A stretch of 64,000 bases of DNA from Streptomyces ureilyticus (GTDB taxonomy: Bacteria; Actinomycetota; Actinomycetes; Streptomycetales; Streptomycetaceae). The notes below the pieces were generated by a model. It was not told the DNA's origin and did no database searches. It saw only the letters and a program-made list of their open reading frames with translations. The first letter of the stretch is position 1; the number at the start of each line of letters is the position of its first letter. Of the stretch, positions 17,041-25,216 are shown one piece after another. The stretch lies in contig NZ_JAAKZX010000004.1 of the NCBI RefSeq assembly GCF_011045025.1, positions 1 through 64,000 on the forward strand, read 5' to 3'. A program made the position numbers and the translations under genes.

Positions 17041-17805
17041 GTGACGACACTGCGGGCAGAGTTGCGCGAGGTCATCTATCTGTCGGACGGGAAGCTGCGC
17101 CAGTTCCTTATGTCACCCCGTCGTGTTCCCAGGGCCAGTGCACTGCGTCTGACCACGCCGCTCGGCGGTGTCGATCTCGACGCCGCCACAGCCGATGACG
17201 CCCGCAGCCGCTTGCGGCACCTTCAGGAAGTGGACAACCACCTCGCGACCTTGGCGCGGTGGTTCGCCGAGCCGGATCTACGGCCTGGCCAGTGGGTCCA
17301 GTTCGAGGCACCGTTGCGCTGCGTGACACTCAGAGGCGAATACCGCCACCTCGCACTCTTTGCAGACCCAGGCCCTGGCGAAGACCCGGACCATGAGCGT
17401 GCGGCCAACTGCCGACTGTTGATGCATGGCTCGGTCCGCCATCTGGTGGGTTACATGCCCGTGCCCGTCGACGGACCACCACTTGAGGAGATCGATGGAG
17501 GAGGTGCGGACAGCGCTGGCACGGCGTTCATGACCAACGCCGGTCGTGTAGTGAGGGCACTGGCGGAACAGGACGGCCAAACAGCCATCGCCTCCCCAGA
17601 GGGCACATCCACCGACGGCAACGGCCTAGGCAGGAGCGGCGTACGGAAACTGCTCCACGCCATCGACTCGCGCACTCCGGCGGGGACCGCAGCGTGGATG
17701 CGTGGATACGCGCGGGTGACGGCCCTGCTGCCGGCCGAGGGCACGAATGCTCGATGCCTCGTCGCCAGCCCGCTCACCGTGGAATACGCACGTGAACTGT
17801 CCTGA
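17041..17805 (+). CDS. Hypothetical protein, possibly of the SAVMC3_10250 type
   Basis: A protein of about 254 residues beginning VTTLRAELREVIYLSDGKLRQFL. The REVIYLSDGKLRQF stretch recalls an uncharacterised Streptomyces family annotated as SAVMC3_10250-like, a judgement from memory. The middle has a Trp/Phe-rich beta region (WVQFEAPLRCVTL...HLALFAD) and the end is polar. Start choice is uncertain: TTG at 16987 or 17062 are alternatives, and no site has a convincing Shine-Dalgarno. Two of the three choices keep the motif near the N-terminus. It is convergent with the acyl-CoA dehydrogenase gene. Confidence 0.6.
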   Translation: MTTLRAELREVIYLSDGKLRQFLMSPRRVPRASALRLTTPLGGVDLDAATADDARSRLRHLQEVDNHLATLARWFAEPDLRPGQWVQFEAPLRCVTLRGEYRHLALFADPGPGEDPDHERAANCRLLMHGSVRHLVGYMPVPVDGPPLEEIDGGGADSAGTAFMTNAGRVVRALAEQDGQTAIASPEGTSTDGNGLGRSGVRKLLHAIDSRTPAGTAAWMRGYARVTALLPAEGTNARCLVASPLTVEYARELS

Positions 17806-17847
17806 CCGGGTTGTCATTGACGACACCACCGGCCCCCGGACACGTAC

Positions 17848-17880
17848 GTAGCCCTCCACCCGAGGTGGACGGAGGGCTAC
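17848..17880. terminator. Bidirectional hairpin between convergent genes
   Basis: GTAGCCCTCC (17848-17857) pairs with GGAGGGCTAC (17871-17880), with a nested ACC/GGT inner pairing. It lies in the 100-base gap between the hypothetical gene and the convergent acyl-CoA dehydrogenase gene, where a shared terminator is expected. Confidence 0.75.
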
Positions 17881-17905
17881 GGAATCGGAAAGTGAAGGGC
17901 GTGCC

Positions 17906-19063
17906 CTACGGCAGGTTGCGCGCCATCACGATCCGCTGGATCTGGTTGGTTCCCTCATACACCTGCGTGATCTTGGCGTCCCGCATCATCCGCTCCACCG
18001 GGTAGTCCCGGGTGTACCCGTACCCGCCCAGCAGCTGCACCGCATCGACGGTGACCTCCATCGCCACGTCCGAAGCGAAGCACTTCGCCGCCGCACCCTG
18101 GAACGTGAGGTCGGAGTCGCCCCGCTCGGACTTCGCCGCAGCCGCATACGTCAGCTGGCGCGCGGCCTCGATCTTCATGGCCATGTCGGCGAGCATGAAC
18201 TGGATGCCCTGGAAGTCGGCGATCGCCTTGCCGAACTGCTTGCGCTCCTGGACGTAACCCTTGGCGTAGTCCAACGCCCCCTGGGCGATGCCCAGGGCCT
18301 GGGCGGCGATCGTGATGCGGGTGTGGTCCAGGGTCTTCATCGCCGTCGCGAAGCCCGTGCCCTCCTCGCCGATCATGCGGTCGGCGGGGATGCGGACGTT
18401 GTCGAGGTACACCTCGCGGGTCGGCGAGCCCTTGATGCCGAGCTTCTTCTCCGGCGCGCCAAAGGAGACGCCCTCGTCCGACTTCTCGACCACGAAGGCC
18501 GAGATGCCCTTCGAGCGCTTGGTGGGATCGGTCACGGCCATCACCGTGTAGTACTCGCTCACGCCCGCGTTCGTGATCCAGCGCTTCACGCCGTTGAGGA
18601 CGTACGAGTCACCGTCCCGCACCGCCTTGGTCTTCATGCCCGCCGCGTCCGAGCCCGCGTCCGGCTCGGAGAGGCAGTACGAGAACATCCCGTCGCCGGC
18701 GGCCAGCGGGCCCAGGTACTTCTTCTTGAGGTCCTCCGAGCCAGAGAGGATCACGGGGAGCGAGCCGAGCTTGTTCACGGCCGGTATCAGGGAGGAGGAG
18801 GCGCAGACGCGGGCCACCTCCTCGATCACGATCACGGTGGCCAGCGCGTCCGCGCCCGCGCCGCCGTAGCTCTCCGGTACGTGGACGGCGTGCAGGTCGG
18901 AGGCGACCAGCGCGTCCAGGGCCTCCTGCGGGAAACGGGATTCCTCGTCGACCGCGGCGGCGTACGGCGCGATCTTCGCCTCCGCGAGGGCGCGGATCGT
19001 ATCGCGGAGCATGTCGTGCTCCTCGGACGGGCGGTACAGGTCGAATTCAGCCGATCCGGCCAA
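17906..19063 (-). CDS. Acyl-CoA dehydrogenase
   Basis: A 385-residue FAD-dependent acyl-CoA dehydrogenase that introduces the alpha-beta double bond during fatty-acid or branched-chain acyl-CoA breakdown. It shows the FAD-binding FSYCLSEPDAGSDAAG and WITNAGVS segments, then QFGKAIADFQGIQFMLADM. The C-terminal QLLGGYGYTRDYPVERMMRDAKI is followed by YEGTNQIQR, whose Glu matches the catalytic base of short-chain members. Length is normal. The start is TTG at 19063 with GGAG 11 bases upstream. A TTAC/GTAA inverted repeat lies just upstream. Chain-length preference cannot be read from sequence. Confidence 0.92.
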   Translation of the reverse strand: MAGSAEFDLYRPSEEHDMLRDTIRALAEAKIAPYAAAVDEESRFPQEALDALVASDLHAVHVPESYGGAGADALATVIVIEEVARVCASSSLIPAVNKLGSLPVILSGSEDLKKKYLGPLAAGDGMFSYCLSEPDAGSDAAGMKTKAVRDGDSYVLNGVKRWITNAGVSEYYTVMAVTDPTKRSKGISAFVVEKSDEGVSFGAPEKKLGIKGSPTREVYLDNVRIPADRMIGEEGTGFATAMKTLDHTRITIAAQALGIAQGALDYAKGYVQERKQFGKAIADFQGIQFMLADMAMKIEAARQLTYAAAAKSERGDSDLTFQGAAAKCFASDVAMEVTVDAVQLLGGYGYTRDYPVERMMRDAKITQVYEGTNQIQRIVMARNLP

Positions 19064-19089
19064 GGTATCTCACGCTCCAAGGACGCTAA

Positions 19090-19103
19090 TTACCGTTAAG
19101 TAA
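19090..19103. promoter_or_regulatory. Possible operator upstream of the acyl-CoA dehydrogenase gene
   Basis: TTACCGTTAAGTAA is a 14-base AT-rich sequence with TTAC/GTAA inverted arms, standing out in a very GC-rich background 27 bases upstream of the TTG start. Such sites are typical of TetR-like regulators of fatty-acid catabolism, though no regulator gene lies nearby. The assignment is inference from symmetry and position. Confidence 0.35.
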
Positions 19104-19290
19104 CTCAAATTTTAGGGGCCCGCCCACGCTAGTGATACGTGAGCTTCGCGACAGCGGGACAGATAAAGAAGGGACAGACAAACAACCGGGAGCGACAGCG
19201 GGGCGTTGCCGGATGAGCCGCAAGCCGCCCCCCGCCCGCCCCCGACTATGCTCAGGCAGCGCATCTCATCCGCCACCTACTGGAGCACCC

Positions 19291-20634
19291 ATGGCCCTGA
19301 AGATCACCGTGATCGGCACCGGCTATCTCGGCGCCACGCACGCCGCGGCCATGGCCGAGCTCGGCTTCGAGGTGCTCGGCCTCGATGTCGTGCCCGAGAA
19401 GATCGAGATGCTTCAGCGGGGCGAGGTTCCGATCTACGAACCCGGTCTGGAGGACTTGCTGCGCAAGCATGTCGCCGGGATCGAGGGGGCCAGCGGGCGG
19501 CTGCGCTTCACGATGGACTGGGCCGAGGTCGCGGAGTTCGGTGACGTCCACTTCGTGTGCGTGAACACACCGCAGAAGCATGGCGAGTACGCCTGTGACA
19601 TGTCGTACGTCGACGCCGCCTTCACCTCGCTTGCCCCGCATCTGAAGGGCCCCGCCCTGGTCGTCGGCAAGTCCACCGTGCCCGTCGGCTCCGCGGACCG
19701 GCTCGCTCGTACGCTGGCCGGACTCGCGCCCGCCGGCGAGGACGCCGAACTCGCCTGGAACCCCGAGTTCCTGCGCGAGGGCCTCGCCGTCAAGGACACG
19801 CTGCACCCCGACCGGATCGTCGCCGGTGTGCGCAGCGAGCGCGCGGAGAAGCTGCTGCGTGAGGTGTACGCGACGCCGCTGGCCGAGGGCACGCCCTTCG
19901 TGGTGACGGACTTCCCGACCGCCGAGCTGGTGAAGACCTCGGCGAACTCCTTTCTCGCCACCAAGATCTCGTTCATCAATGCCATGGCCGAGATGTGCGA
20001 GGCCTCGGGCGGTGACGTCGCCAAGCTGGCGGAGGCGATCGGGTACGACGACCGGATCGGGAAGAAGTTCCTGCGCGCGGGAATCGGTTTCGGTGGCGGG
20101 TGTCTGCCGAAGGACATCCGGGCGTTCATGGCGCGGGCGGGCGAGCTGGGCGCCGACCAGGCGCTGACGTTTCTGCGAGAGATCGACTCCATCAACATGC
20201 GGCAGCGCGGGCAGATGGTCGAGCTGACGCGTCAGGCGCTGGGGGGCGGCTCGTTCCTCGGGAAGCGGGTGGCGGTGCTGGGAGCCACGTTCAAGCCGGA
20301 CTCCGACGACGTACGGGATTCGCCGGCGCTGAATGTCGCCGGGCAGATCCATCTTCAGGGCGGGCAGGTCACGGTGTACGACCCGAAGGGGATGGAGAAC
20401 GCGCGGCGGCTCTTCCCGACGCTCGGGTACGCCGATTCCGCCATCGAGGCCGTACGGGGCGCCGATGTCGTCCTGCACCTCACCGAGTGGCGTGAGTTCC
20501 GGGAACTGGATCCGGCGGTGCTGGGCGGGGCCGTATCGCGACGGCTTGTGCTGGACGGGCGCAACGCGCTGGACCCGGCGGTGTGGCGTGCGGCCGGCTG
20601 GACGTACCGGGCGATGGGGCGTCCGGCGGCTTGA
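19291..20634 (+). CDS. UDP-glucose 6-dehydrogenase family protein
   Basis: A 447-residue NAD-dependent enzyme that oxidises UDP-glucose (or a related UDP sugar) twice to the uronic acid, supplying acidic sugars for envelope polymers. The Rossmann motif GTGYLGATHAAAMAELG lies at the N-terminus. STVPVGS and NPEFLREG match the family, the catalytic Cys is in GFGGGCLPKD, and the C-terminal domain has TFKPDSDDVRDSPAL. ATG at 19291 follows CTGGAG at seven bases. It is divergent from the acyl-CoA dehydrogenase and monocistronic. The exact sugar is an inference. Confidence 0.9.
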   Translation: MALKITVIGTGYLGATHAAAMAELGFEVLGLDVVPEKIEMLQRGEVPIYEPGLEDLLRKHVAGIEGASGRLRFTMDWAEVAEFGDVHFVCVNTPQKHGEYACDMSYVDAAFTSLAPHLKGPALVVGKSTVPVGSADRLARTLAGLAPAGEDAELAWNPEFLREGLAVKDTLHPDRIVAGVRSERAEKLLREVYATPLAEGTPFVVTDFPTAELVKTSANSFLATKISFINAMAEMCEASGGDVAKLAEAIGYDDRIGKKFLRAGIGFGGGCLPKDIRAFMARAGELGADQALTFLREIDSINMRQRGQMVELTRQALGGGSFLGKRVAVLGATFKPDSDDVRDSPALNVAGQIHLQGGQVTVYDPKGMENARRLFPTLGYADSAIEAVRGADVVLHLTEWREFRELDPAVLGGAVSRRLVLDGRNALDPAVWRAAGWTYRAMGRPAA

Positions 20635-20709
20635 CCGCCCCCGCACGTCCGCCTGTTGGCCGGGCGGCAATCTGTGGCTGAACGCGCTGGTTGACCCCGC
20701 TGAGCATCA

Positions 20710-20735
20710 CAGTTGGTTGTGACCTCGCTTCCGTG
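20710..20735 (-). repeat. Left copy of a 26-bp inverted repeat bounding 20.7-23.1 kb
   Basis: The sequence starting CAGTTGGTTGTGACC and ending CTTCCGTG is the reverse complement, with one mismatch in 26, of 23110-23135. GCTCAG also recurs at the same distance outside both copies (20701-20706 in reverse complement, 23140-23145). The two copies point outward and bracket the GNAT, RibD-like and hydrolase genes. No target duplication is visible. They could be the ends of a mobile or MITE-like unit, or two copies of a dispersed intergenic element. Confidence 0.75.
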
Positions 20736-20799
20736 GCATGCCGGCCGGATGTTGTCGTGGGCGATGAGCATCTGGCGTAGCCATCACCGGCGTCGGCCT

Positions 20800-21249
20800 T
20801 CAGGAGGCCGCCAACGACTTGTGGAAGTACACGTCTTCGTGCCCGCCGGGGACGCCTGTGAGTCGACCGGTCTCGCGATAGCCCTGTGCGCGGTAGAAGC
20901 CGGGGGCCTGGAACGTGTAAGAGGAGACGATCGCGTCGATGCAGCCGCGCCGCGCGCCCTCCTCCTCGGCGGCCCTCAGGATCCTGGCGCCCCAGCCGGC
21001 GCGCCGCTGGTCCTCGCGCACCCACAGCATCTCGACGGCGCAGAGGGTGCCCCAGGTCCAGCCGGTGAGCCCGCCGACCAGTTCTCCGGCCGTGTCGGTC
21101 ACCCGGACGGAGAGCTCGGTCGGCCGCCCGGCCCCGCTCTCGCCGGCGTTGAAGGCGGTGAGTTCGTCGTCAAGCCGCTGCTGCAGTTCGTCGTCCTGGG
21201 CGCCGACCTGCAGCGACGCAGCGAGCGTGGGGTGCTGTTCAGCGGTCAT
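20800..21249 (-). CDS. GNAT family N-acetyltransferase
   Basis: A 149-residue acetyltransferase using acetyl-CoA. The pyrophosphate-binding loop lies in REDQRRAGWGARILRAAEEEG, and the C-terminal strand-helix SSYTFQAPGFYRAQGYRETGR is the usual substrate-side motif. ATG at 21249 (MTAEQHPTL) is the best start, because the upstream extension reads as non-coding. It lies within the inverted-repeat-bounded segment and is divergent from the RibD-like gene. The acceptor amine is unknown. Confidence 0.85.
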   Translation of the reverse strand: MTAEQHPTLAASLQVGAQDDELQQRLDDELTAFNAGESGAGRPTELSVRVTDTAGELVGGLTGWTWGTLCAVEMLWVREDQRRAGWGARILRAAEEEGARRGCIDAIVSSYTFQAPGFYRAQGYRETGRLTGVPGGHEDVYFHKSLAAS

Positions 21250-21470
21250 GCGACGGAGTATCACAGCGGCGTTGGGGCCTCGCCGAGTGCTTTCCGGCGT
21301 CATACGAGGAATCAGGCCACGGATGCTGCTTCGACAAACCGGGCTCCCTGTCGTCCAACTACTCACCGACCCGTGACGCGCACCACACCCGCCCGGCCGG
21401 CCACCACACTTCCGGCACACCCTTCATGCGTGAGCGATGAGTTTGGGCGGCGGATCGGGTCTGCCCTGGT

Positions 21471-22088
21471 ATGACTCGCATCATCGCTGACATCTCGGTC
21501 TCTCTCGACGGTTTCGTCACCGGGCCCGATCCCGGCCCGGACAACGGTCTGGGCACCGGCGGTGAGGCCCTGCACACCTGGGCATTTTCCGACGACCACG
21601 ACGACCGCCGGGTCCTGCGCGAGGCGACCGCCCGCTCGGGCGCCGTCGTCCTCGGCCGTCGGCTCTTCGACGTGGTCGACGGGCCGGGCGGCTGGGACGA
21701 CAAGACCGGCTACGGCGCCGGCGAGGTCGGCAAGCCCGCGTTCGTCGTCGTGACGAGCTCGCCGCCGGAGTCGGTGCGGCTCACCGACCTGGACTGGACG
21801 TTCGTCACCACCGGTCTGCCCGACGCCGTCACCGCCGCGCGCGAGCGCGCCGAGGCGGCGTCGTCGGACAGCGGCAAGGACCTCGACGTCGTCCTCATGG
21901 GCGGCGGCGCCACGATCGGCTCGGCGCTCGAGGCCGGGCTGGTCGAGGTGCTGACGCTGCACCTCGCGCCCGTCGTGCTGGGTGCCGGGACGCCACTGTT
22001 CACCGGCGGAACGCCGCGCATGCTGGTGCAGCGGAGCGTGATCTCGACATCGACCGCGACGCACCTGACCTACGACGTCCAGAGGTGA
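21471..22088 (+). CDS. Dihydrofolate reductase-like protein (RibD C-terminal family)
   Basis: A 205-residue protein of the RibD_C/DHFR-like reductase fold, with MTRIIADISVSLDGFVTGPD at the start, GAVVLGRRLFD, and the NADPH-site pattern VVLMGGGATIGSALEAGLVEVLTLHLAPVVLG. These stand-alone homologues are not normally folate or riboflavin enzymes, and the substrate is unknown. The next gene starts five bases after the stop, so they form an operon. The GTACG-rich codon style of the neighbouring Streptomyces genes is absent here, which hints at transfer. Confidence 0.85.
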   Translation: MTRIIADISVSLDGFVTGPDPGPDNGLGTGGEALHTWAFSDDHDDRRVLREATARSGAVVLGRRLFDVVDGPGGWDDKTGYGAGEVGKPAFVVVTSSPPESVRLTDLDWTFVTTGLPDAVTAARERAEAASSDSGKDLDVVLMGGGATIGSALEAGLVEVLTLHLAPVVLGAGTPLFTGGTPRMLVQRSVISTSTATHLTYDVQR

Positions 22089-22092
22089 CCCG

Positions 22093-22935
22093 ATGACCAC
22101 CGTCAACGTCAATGAGATCGCCCTGGGCGTCGAGTCGTTCGGTGACGACGACGCGCCGCTCGTCCTGCTCGCGGGCGGGACCACGATGCTCTCCTGGCCC
22201 GACGCGCTGTGCGAGCGCCTCGCCGCCGGCGGGCGCCGCGTGGTGCGCTACGACCTGCGCGACAGCGGTGAGTCGACGACGGCGGACCCGGAGGCGCCCG
22301 CCTACACGCTGCGCGACCTCGCCGCCGACGCGGCGGCCCTTGCCGGCGCGCTCGGCGGCGGGCCCGCGCATCTCGCGGGGATCGGCGTCGGCGGGATGGT
22401 CGCCCAGGTGGCGGTGCTCGACCATCCGGGCGCGTTCTCGGCGCTCACCCTGGCCGGCACCCGCGCGGTTGCGCCCGGCCCGCCCGATGACGACCTCCCC
22501 GACCATGACCAGGCGACGATGAGCCGGCTGTTCGCGCATCCGATGCCCGACTGGACCGACCGCGAGGCGGTGGCGGAGTTCGCCGCCGCCGGCGCGGAGA
22601 TCCTCGGCGACGACCCCGTCGCCGCGCGCGCGATCGCCGCGCGCATCTGGGACCGCACGCCCGGTACCGCAGCCCCGGTCCAGATGGCCAACCAGATGGG
22701 CATGGTGTTTTCCCGGCTCGACTGCACACCCCGCTGGCGCGAGCGCCTGCCCGAGATCGAGATCCCCACGCTCGTCGTCCACGGCCGACGCGACCGGTTC
22801 TTCCCCGTCGGCAACGGCGAGGCGATCGCGCGCGAAATCCCCGGGGCACGGCTGCTCGTCCTCGAGGGCGCCGCCACTGCGATCCCCGATGCGGCGGTCG
22901 GTGAGGTCGCCGAGGCGATGCTCACGCTCAGGTAG
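22093..22935 (+). CDS. Alpha/beta hydrolase-fold protein without catalytic Ser and His
   Basis: A 280-residue alpha/beta hydrolase-fold protein (VVRYDLRDSGES, then LPEIEIPTLVVHGRRDRFFP carrying the acid residue). In active members the nucleophile elbow is G-x-S-x-G-G. Here it reads GIGVGGMVAQ, Gly in place of Ser. The usual histidine loop (L-E-G-A-G-H) reads LEGAATAIPD, without His. The DNA is unambiguous at both places (ATC GGC GTC GGC and GGC GCC GCC ACT). It should be hydrolytically inactive, perhaps with a binding or cofactor-independent role. It is cotranscribed with the RibD-like gene. Confidence 0.8.
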   Translation: MTTVNVNEIALGVESFGDDDAPLVLLAGGTTMLSWPDALCERLAAGGRRVVRYDLRDSGESTTADPEAPAYTLRDLAADAAALAGALGGGPAHLAGIGVGGMVAQVAVLDHPGAFSALTLAGTRAVAPGPPDDDLPDHDQATMSRLFAHPMPDWTDREAVAEFAAAGAEILGDDPVAARAIAARIWDRTPGTAAPVQMANQMGMVFSRLDCTPRWRERLPEIEIPTLVVHGRRDRFFPVGNGEAIAREIPGARLLVLEGAATAIPDAAVGEVAEAMLTLR

Positions 22936-23109
22936 AGGACGGCGCGTGCCGCGCGGGCACGGCAACCGCACGGCAGCGAGCGTCGGAGGCTCGACCCGGC
23001 CGCGCGCCCGCGATCGGCGCCCGCGGAACTCCCGAAGGCGGTTCCGACAGCCGCGGTGGTTGGCGGCGGCCCAGCGTGGAGGCGGGCGCCGTCCTTCTGG
23101 CGCAGTCGT

Positions 23110-23135
23110 CACGGAAGCGCGGTCACAACCAACTG
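23110..23135 (+). repeat. Right copy of the 26-bp inverted repeat
   Basis: CACGGAAGCG...ACAACCAACTG is complementary to 20710-20735 at 25 of 26 positions. It lies 15 bases beyond the stop codon of the minus-strand sigma factor gene, at the right border of the three-gene segment. Confidence 0.75.
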
Positions 23136-23150
23136 AAAAGCTCAGTCACA

Positions 23151-24500
23151 CTATCCGCCGAGCTCAGAGCACTCCGCGGCCCGCGCCAGCAACAACCCCC
23201 GCTCCCGCTCATTGCGCGTAAGCGCCGCCGCCCGCTCGAACTCGGCCCGTGCCTCGGCCGTGCGGCCCACGCGGGCCAGCAGATCGCCGCGCACGCTCGG
23301 CAGCAAGTGGTAGTCGCGCAGGGCGGGTTCGGTGGTGAGGGCGTCGACGATGGTGAGGGCCGGTTCGGGGCCTTCGGCCATGGAGACGGCGACGGCGCGG
23401 TTCAGTTCGACGACGGGGGACGGGGTGCGGGCGGCGAGGAGGCCGTACAGCGTGGCGATGCGGCTCCAGTCGGTCTCCTCGTACGTGTAGGCGTGGGCAT
23501 GGCAGGCGGCGATGGCGGCCTGGAGGACGTACGGGCCCGGACCGCCGCCGGTGGTGACCGACTCGGCGCGGGCGAGGGCGGCGAAACCTCGGCGGATCAG
23601 CATGCGGTTCCAGCGGGACCGGTTCTGGTCCTTGAGGAGCACCGGCTCGCCGGACGGCCCGGTACGCGCGGCCGAGCGTGACGCCTGAAGCTCCAACAGC
23701 GCGGCCAGACCGTGCACTTCGGGCTCCTTCGGCATCAATTCGGCGAGTACGCGGGCGAGTCGGAGCGCGTCCTCGCAGAGCGCCGGGCGCAGCCAGTCGT
23801 CGCCGGCGGTGGCCGCGTACCCCTCGTTGAAGATCAGGTAGATGACCTCCAGTACGGACCCGAGCCGGGCCTCGCGCTCCGGCCCGTACGGAACCTCGAA
23901 GGCGACCCCCTTCGTGGCGAGCGTCCGCTTGGCACGGACGATGCGCTGGGCGATGGTCGCCTCGGGGACGAGGTAGGCGCGGGCGATCTCGGGGGTGGTC
24001 AGGCCGCCGAGCAGGCGCAGGGTGAGGGCGATGCGGGCCTCGGCGGAGAGCACGGGGTGGCAGGCCGTGAAGACGAGCCGCAGCAGGTCGTCGTCGATGT
24101 CGTCGGGATCGGACGGTTCGTCGACGTGGCCGTGCGGCGCGGACGTCTCCAGGTCGCGGCCCATCTCCGCCAGCTTGCGCGCGTACCGTTCCCGCCGCCG
24201 TACGAGATCGATCGCCCGGTGCTTGGCCGTGGCCGTGAGCCAGGCCCCGGGGTTGTCCGGGACGCCGTCGCGCGGCCACTGCTCCAACGCGGCGACCAGC
24301 GCATCCTGCGCAAGCTCCTCGGCGATACCGACGTCCCGCACGATGCGGGCGACGCCGGCGATGATGCGGGGGGACTCGATGCGGAAGACGGTTTCGATGG
24401 TGCGCTGGGCGGCGGCTTCCGTGCCGTCAGTGCCGGCATCGGCGCTGACGCCGGCGGGGCCCGCGGGATCTGTCGGCTGGTCTGTCGACTCTGGTCTCAC
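23151..24500 (-). CDS. ECF RNA polymerase sigma factor with long C-terminal extension (ECF42-like, DUF6596)
   Basis: A 449-residue protein. Sigma-2 (FRIESPRIIAGVARIV...AEELAQDALVAAL...WLTATAKHRAIDLVRR) and sigma-4 (ARIALTLRLLGGLTTPEIARAYLVPEATIAQRIVRAKR) domains occupy the first half. The second half is a helical, TPR-like domain (VIYLIFNEGYAAT, ELNRAVAVSM, LPSVRGDLLARVGR) typical of ECF42-type factors, which lack an anti-sigma factor. Most such genes sit beside a DGPF/YCII gene, and none adjoins this one. The GTG start at 24500 is supported only by family length. Confidence 0.88.
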   Translation of the reverse strand: MRPESTDQPTDPAGPAGVSADAGTDGTEAAAQRTIETVFRIESPRIIAGVARIVRDVGIAEELAQDALVAALEQWPRDGVPDNPGAWLTATAKHRAIDLVRRRERYARKLAEMGRDLETSAPHGHVDEPSDPDDIDDDLLRLVFTACHPVLSAEARIALTLRLLGGLTTPEIARAYLVPEATIAQRIVRAKRTLATKGVAFEVPYGPEREARLGSVLEVIYLIFNEGYAATAGDDWLRPALCEDALRLARVLAELMPKEPEVHGLAALLELQASRSAARTGPSGEPVLLKDQNRSRWNRMLIRRGFAALARAESVTTGGGPGPYVLQAAIAACHAHAYTYEETDWSRIATLYGLLAARTPSPVVELNRAVAVSMAEGPEPALTIVDALTTEPALRDYHLLPSVRGDLLARVGRTAEARAEFERAAALTRNERERGLLLARAAECSELGG

Positions 24501-24565
24501 GCCACACCATCAGATCACCCGCGGGCCGTACGGCCAAGGCGCTCAGCCGTCGGGGAGGGCATTCA

Positions 24566-25216
24566 TCAGTAGGCGAACTCCTTGAGCTCGTCGGTCTCCA
24601 GGGTGAAGCCGACAGGGTCCGGCAAGTCGATCGCGACGCCGAAGGCCCGGCTGGTGACCGAGTCGTACCTCCCCTTCTTCGGGTCCGGGTCCGCGTGCAC
24701 GACAACGCTGTTCGCATCCCGGTCAACGAGAAGGTAGACGGGGATTCCCGCGGCCGCGTAGCCGTACGGCTTGTCGATGCGGTCGCGCTGGTTCGCGTCC
24801 CGGTCGCGGGAGGTGACCTCGACGGTCATCAGGACGCCGTCCGGCTCGGCCCACTCGTCCGTCCCGACGAAGTGCTTACGAGGAGCCAGTACCCCGTCCA
24901 CCTTGGCCCGCCCCCTGCGGTATTGCTCGATCTTGAGTTCCCGCTCCGCGTACAGCGTGAGATCCGGACGATGCTGCATGCACACTTGCTGGAGCCACGC
25001 GATGATCTCGCTGTGGTTACCGTCCGGCACGGGCTTGACCACGACCTTTCCGTTGATGAACTCCAGTCGCACAAGCTCGGGTGCGTTCCGGGCAAGCTCT
25101 TCGAATTCCTCGACGAGCATCTGGGGCTGGTGATCGGCAGTGCTGGGGGTCATGGCGTCGCCTCCTCCCTCCCATCCTGCCCCGAGTTCGGGCGGACTGT
25201 GTTGCACGATCGTCAT
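24566..25216 (-). CDS. Uma2-family PD-(D/E)XK nuclease-like protein
   Basis: A 216-residue Uma2-type protein with the nuclease-fold acidic residues in order: LEFINGKVVVKPVPDGNH, RGRAKVDGVLAP, then EPDGVLMTVEVTSRD, and the conserved KPYGYAAAGIPVYLLVD. Uma2 families are abundant in filamentous bacteria, and their biological target is poorly known. ATG at 25216 follows AAAGGA. Its start overlaps the winged-helix gene's stop (ATGA), indicating translational coupling, so the upstream gene is a likely functional partner. Confidence 0.82.
   Translation of the reverse strand: MTIVQHSPPELGAGWEGGGDAMTPSTADHQPQMLVEEFEELARNAPELVRLEFINGKVVVKPVPDGNHSEIIAWLQQVCMQHRPDLTLYAERELKIEQYRRGRAKVDGVLAPRKHFVGTDEWAEPDGVLMTVEVTSRDRDANQRDRIDKPYGYAAAGIPVYLLVDRDANSVVVHADPDPKKGRYDSVTSRAFGVAIDLPDPVGFTLETDELKEFAY

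Noticed and set aside
22945..22961. Terminator after the degenerate hydrolase gene
   Set aside because: CGTGCC/GGCACG gives only a 6-bp stem in very GC-rich sequence with no U-tract, so it is not distinguishable from chance.
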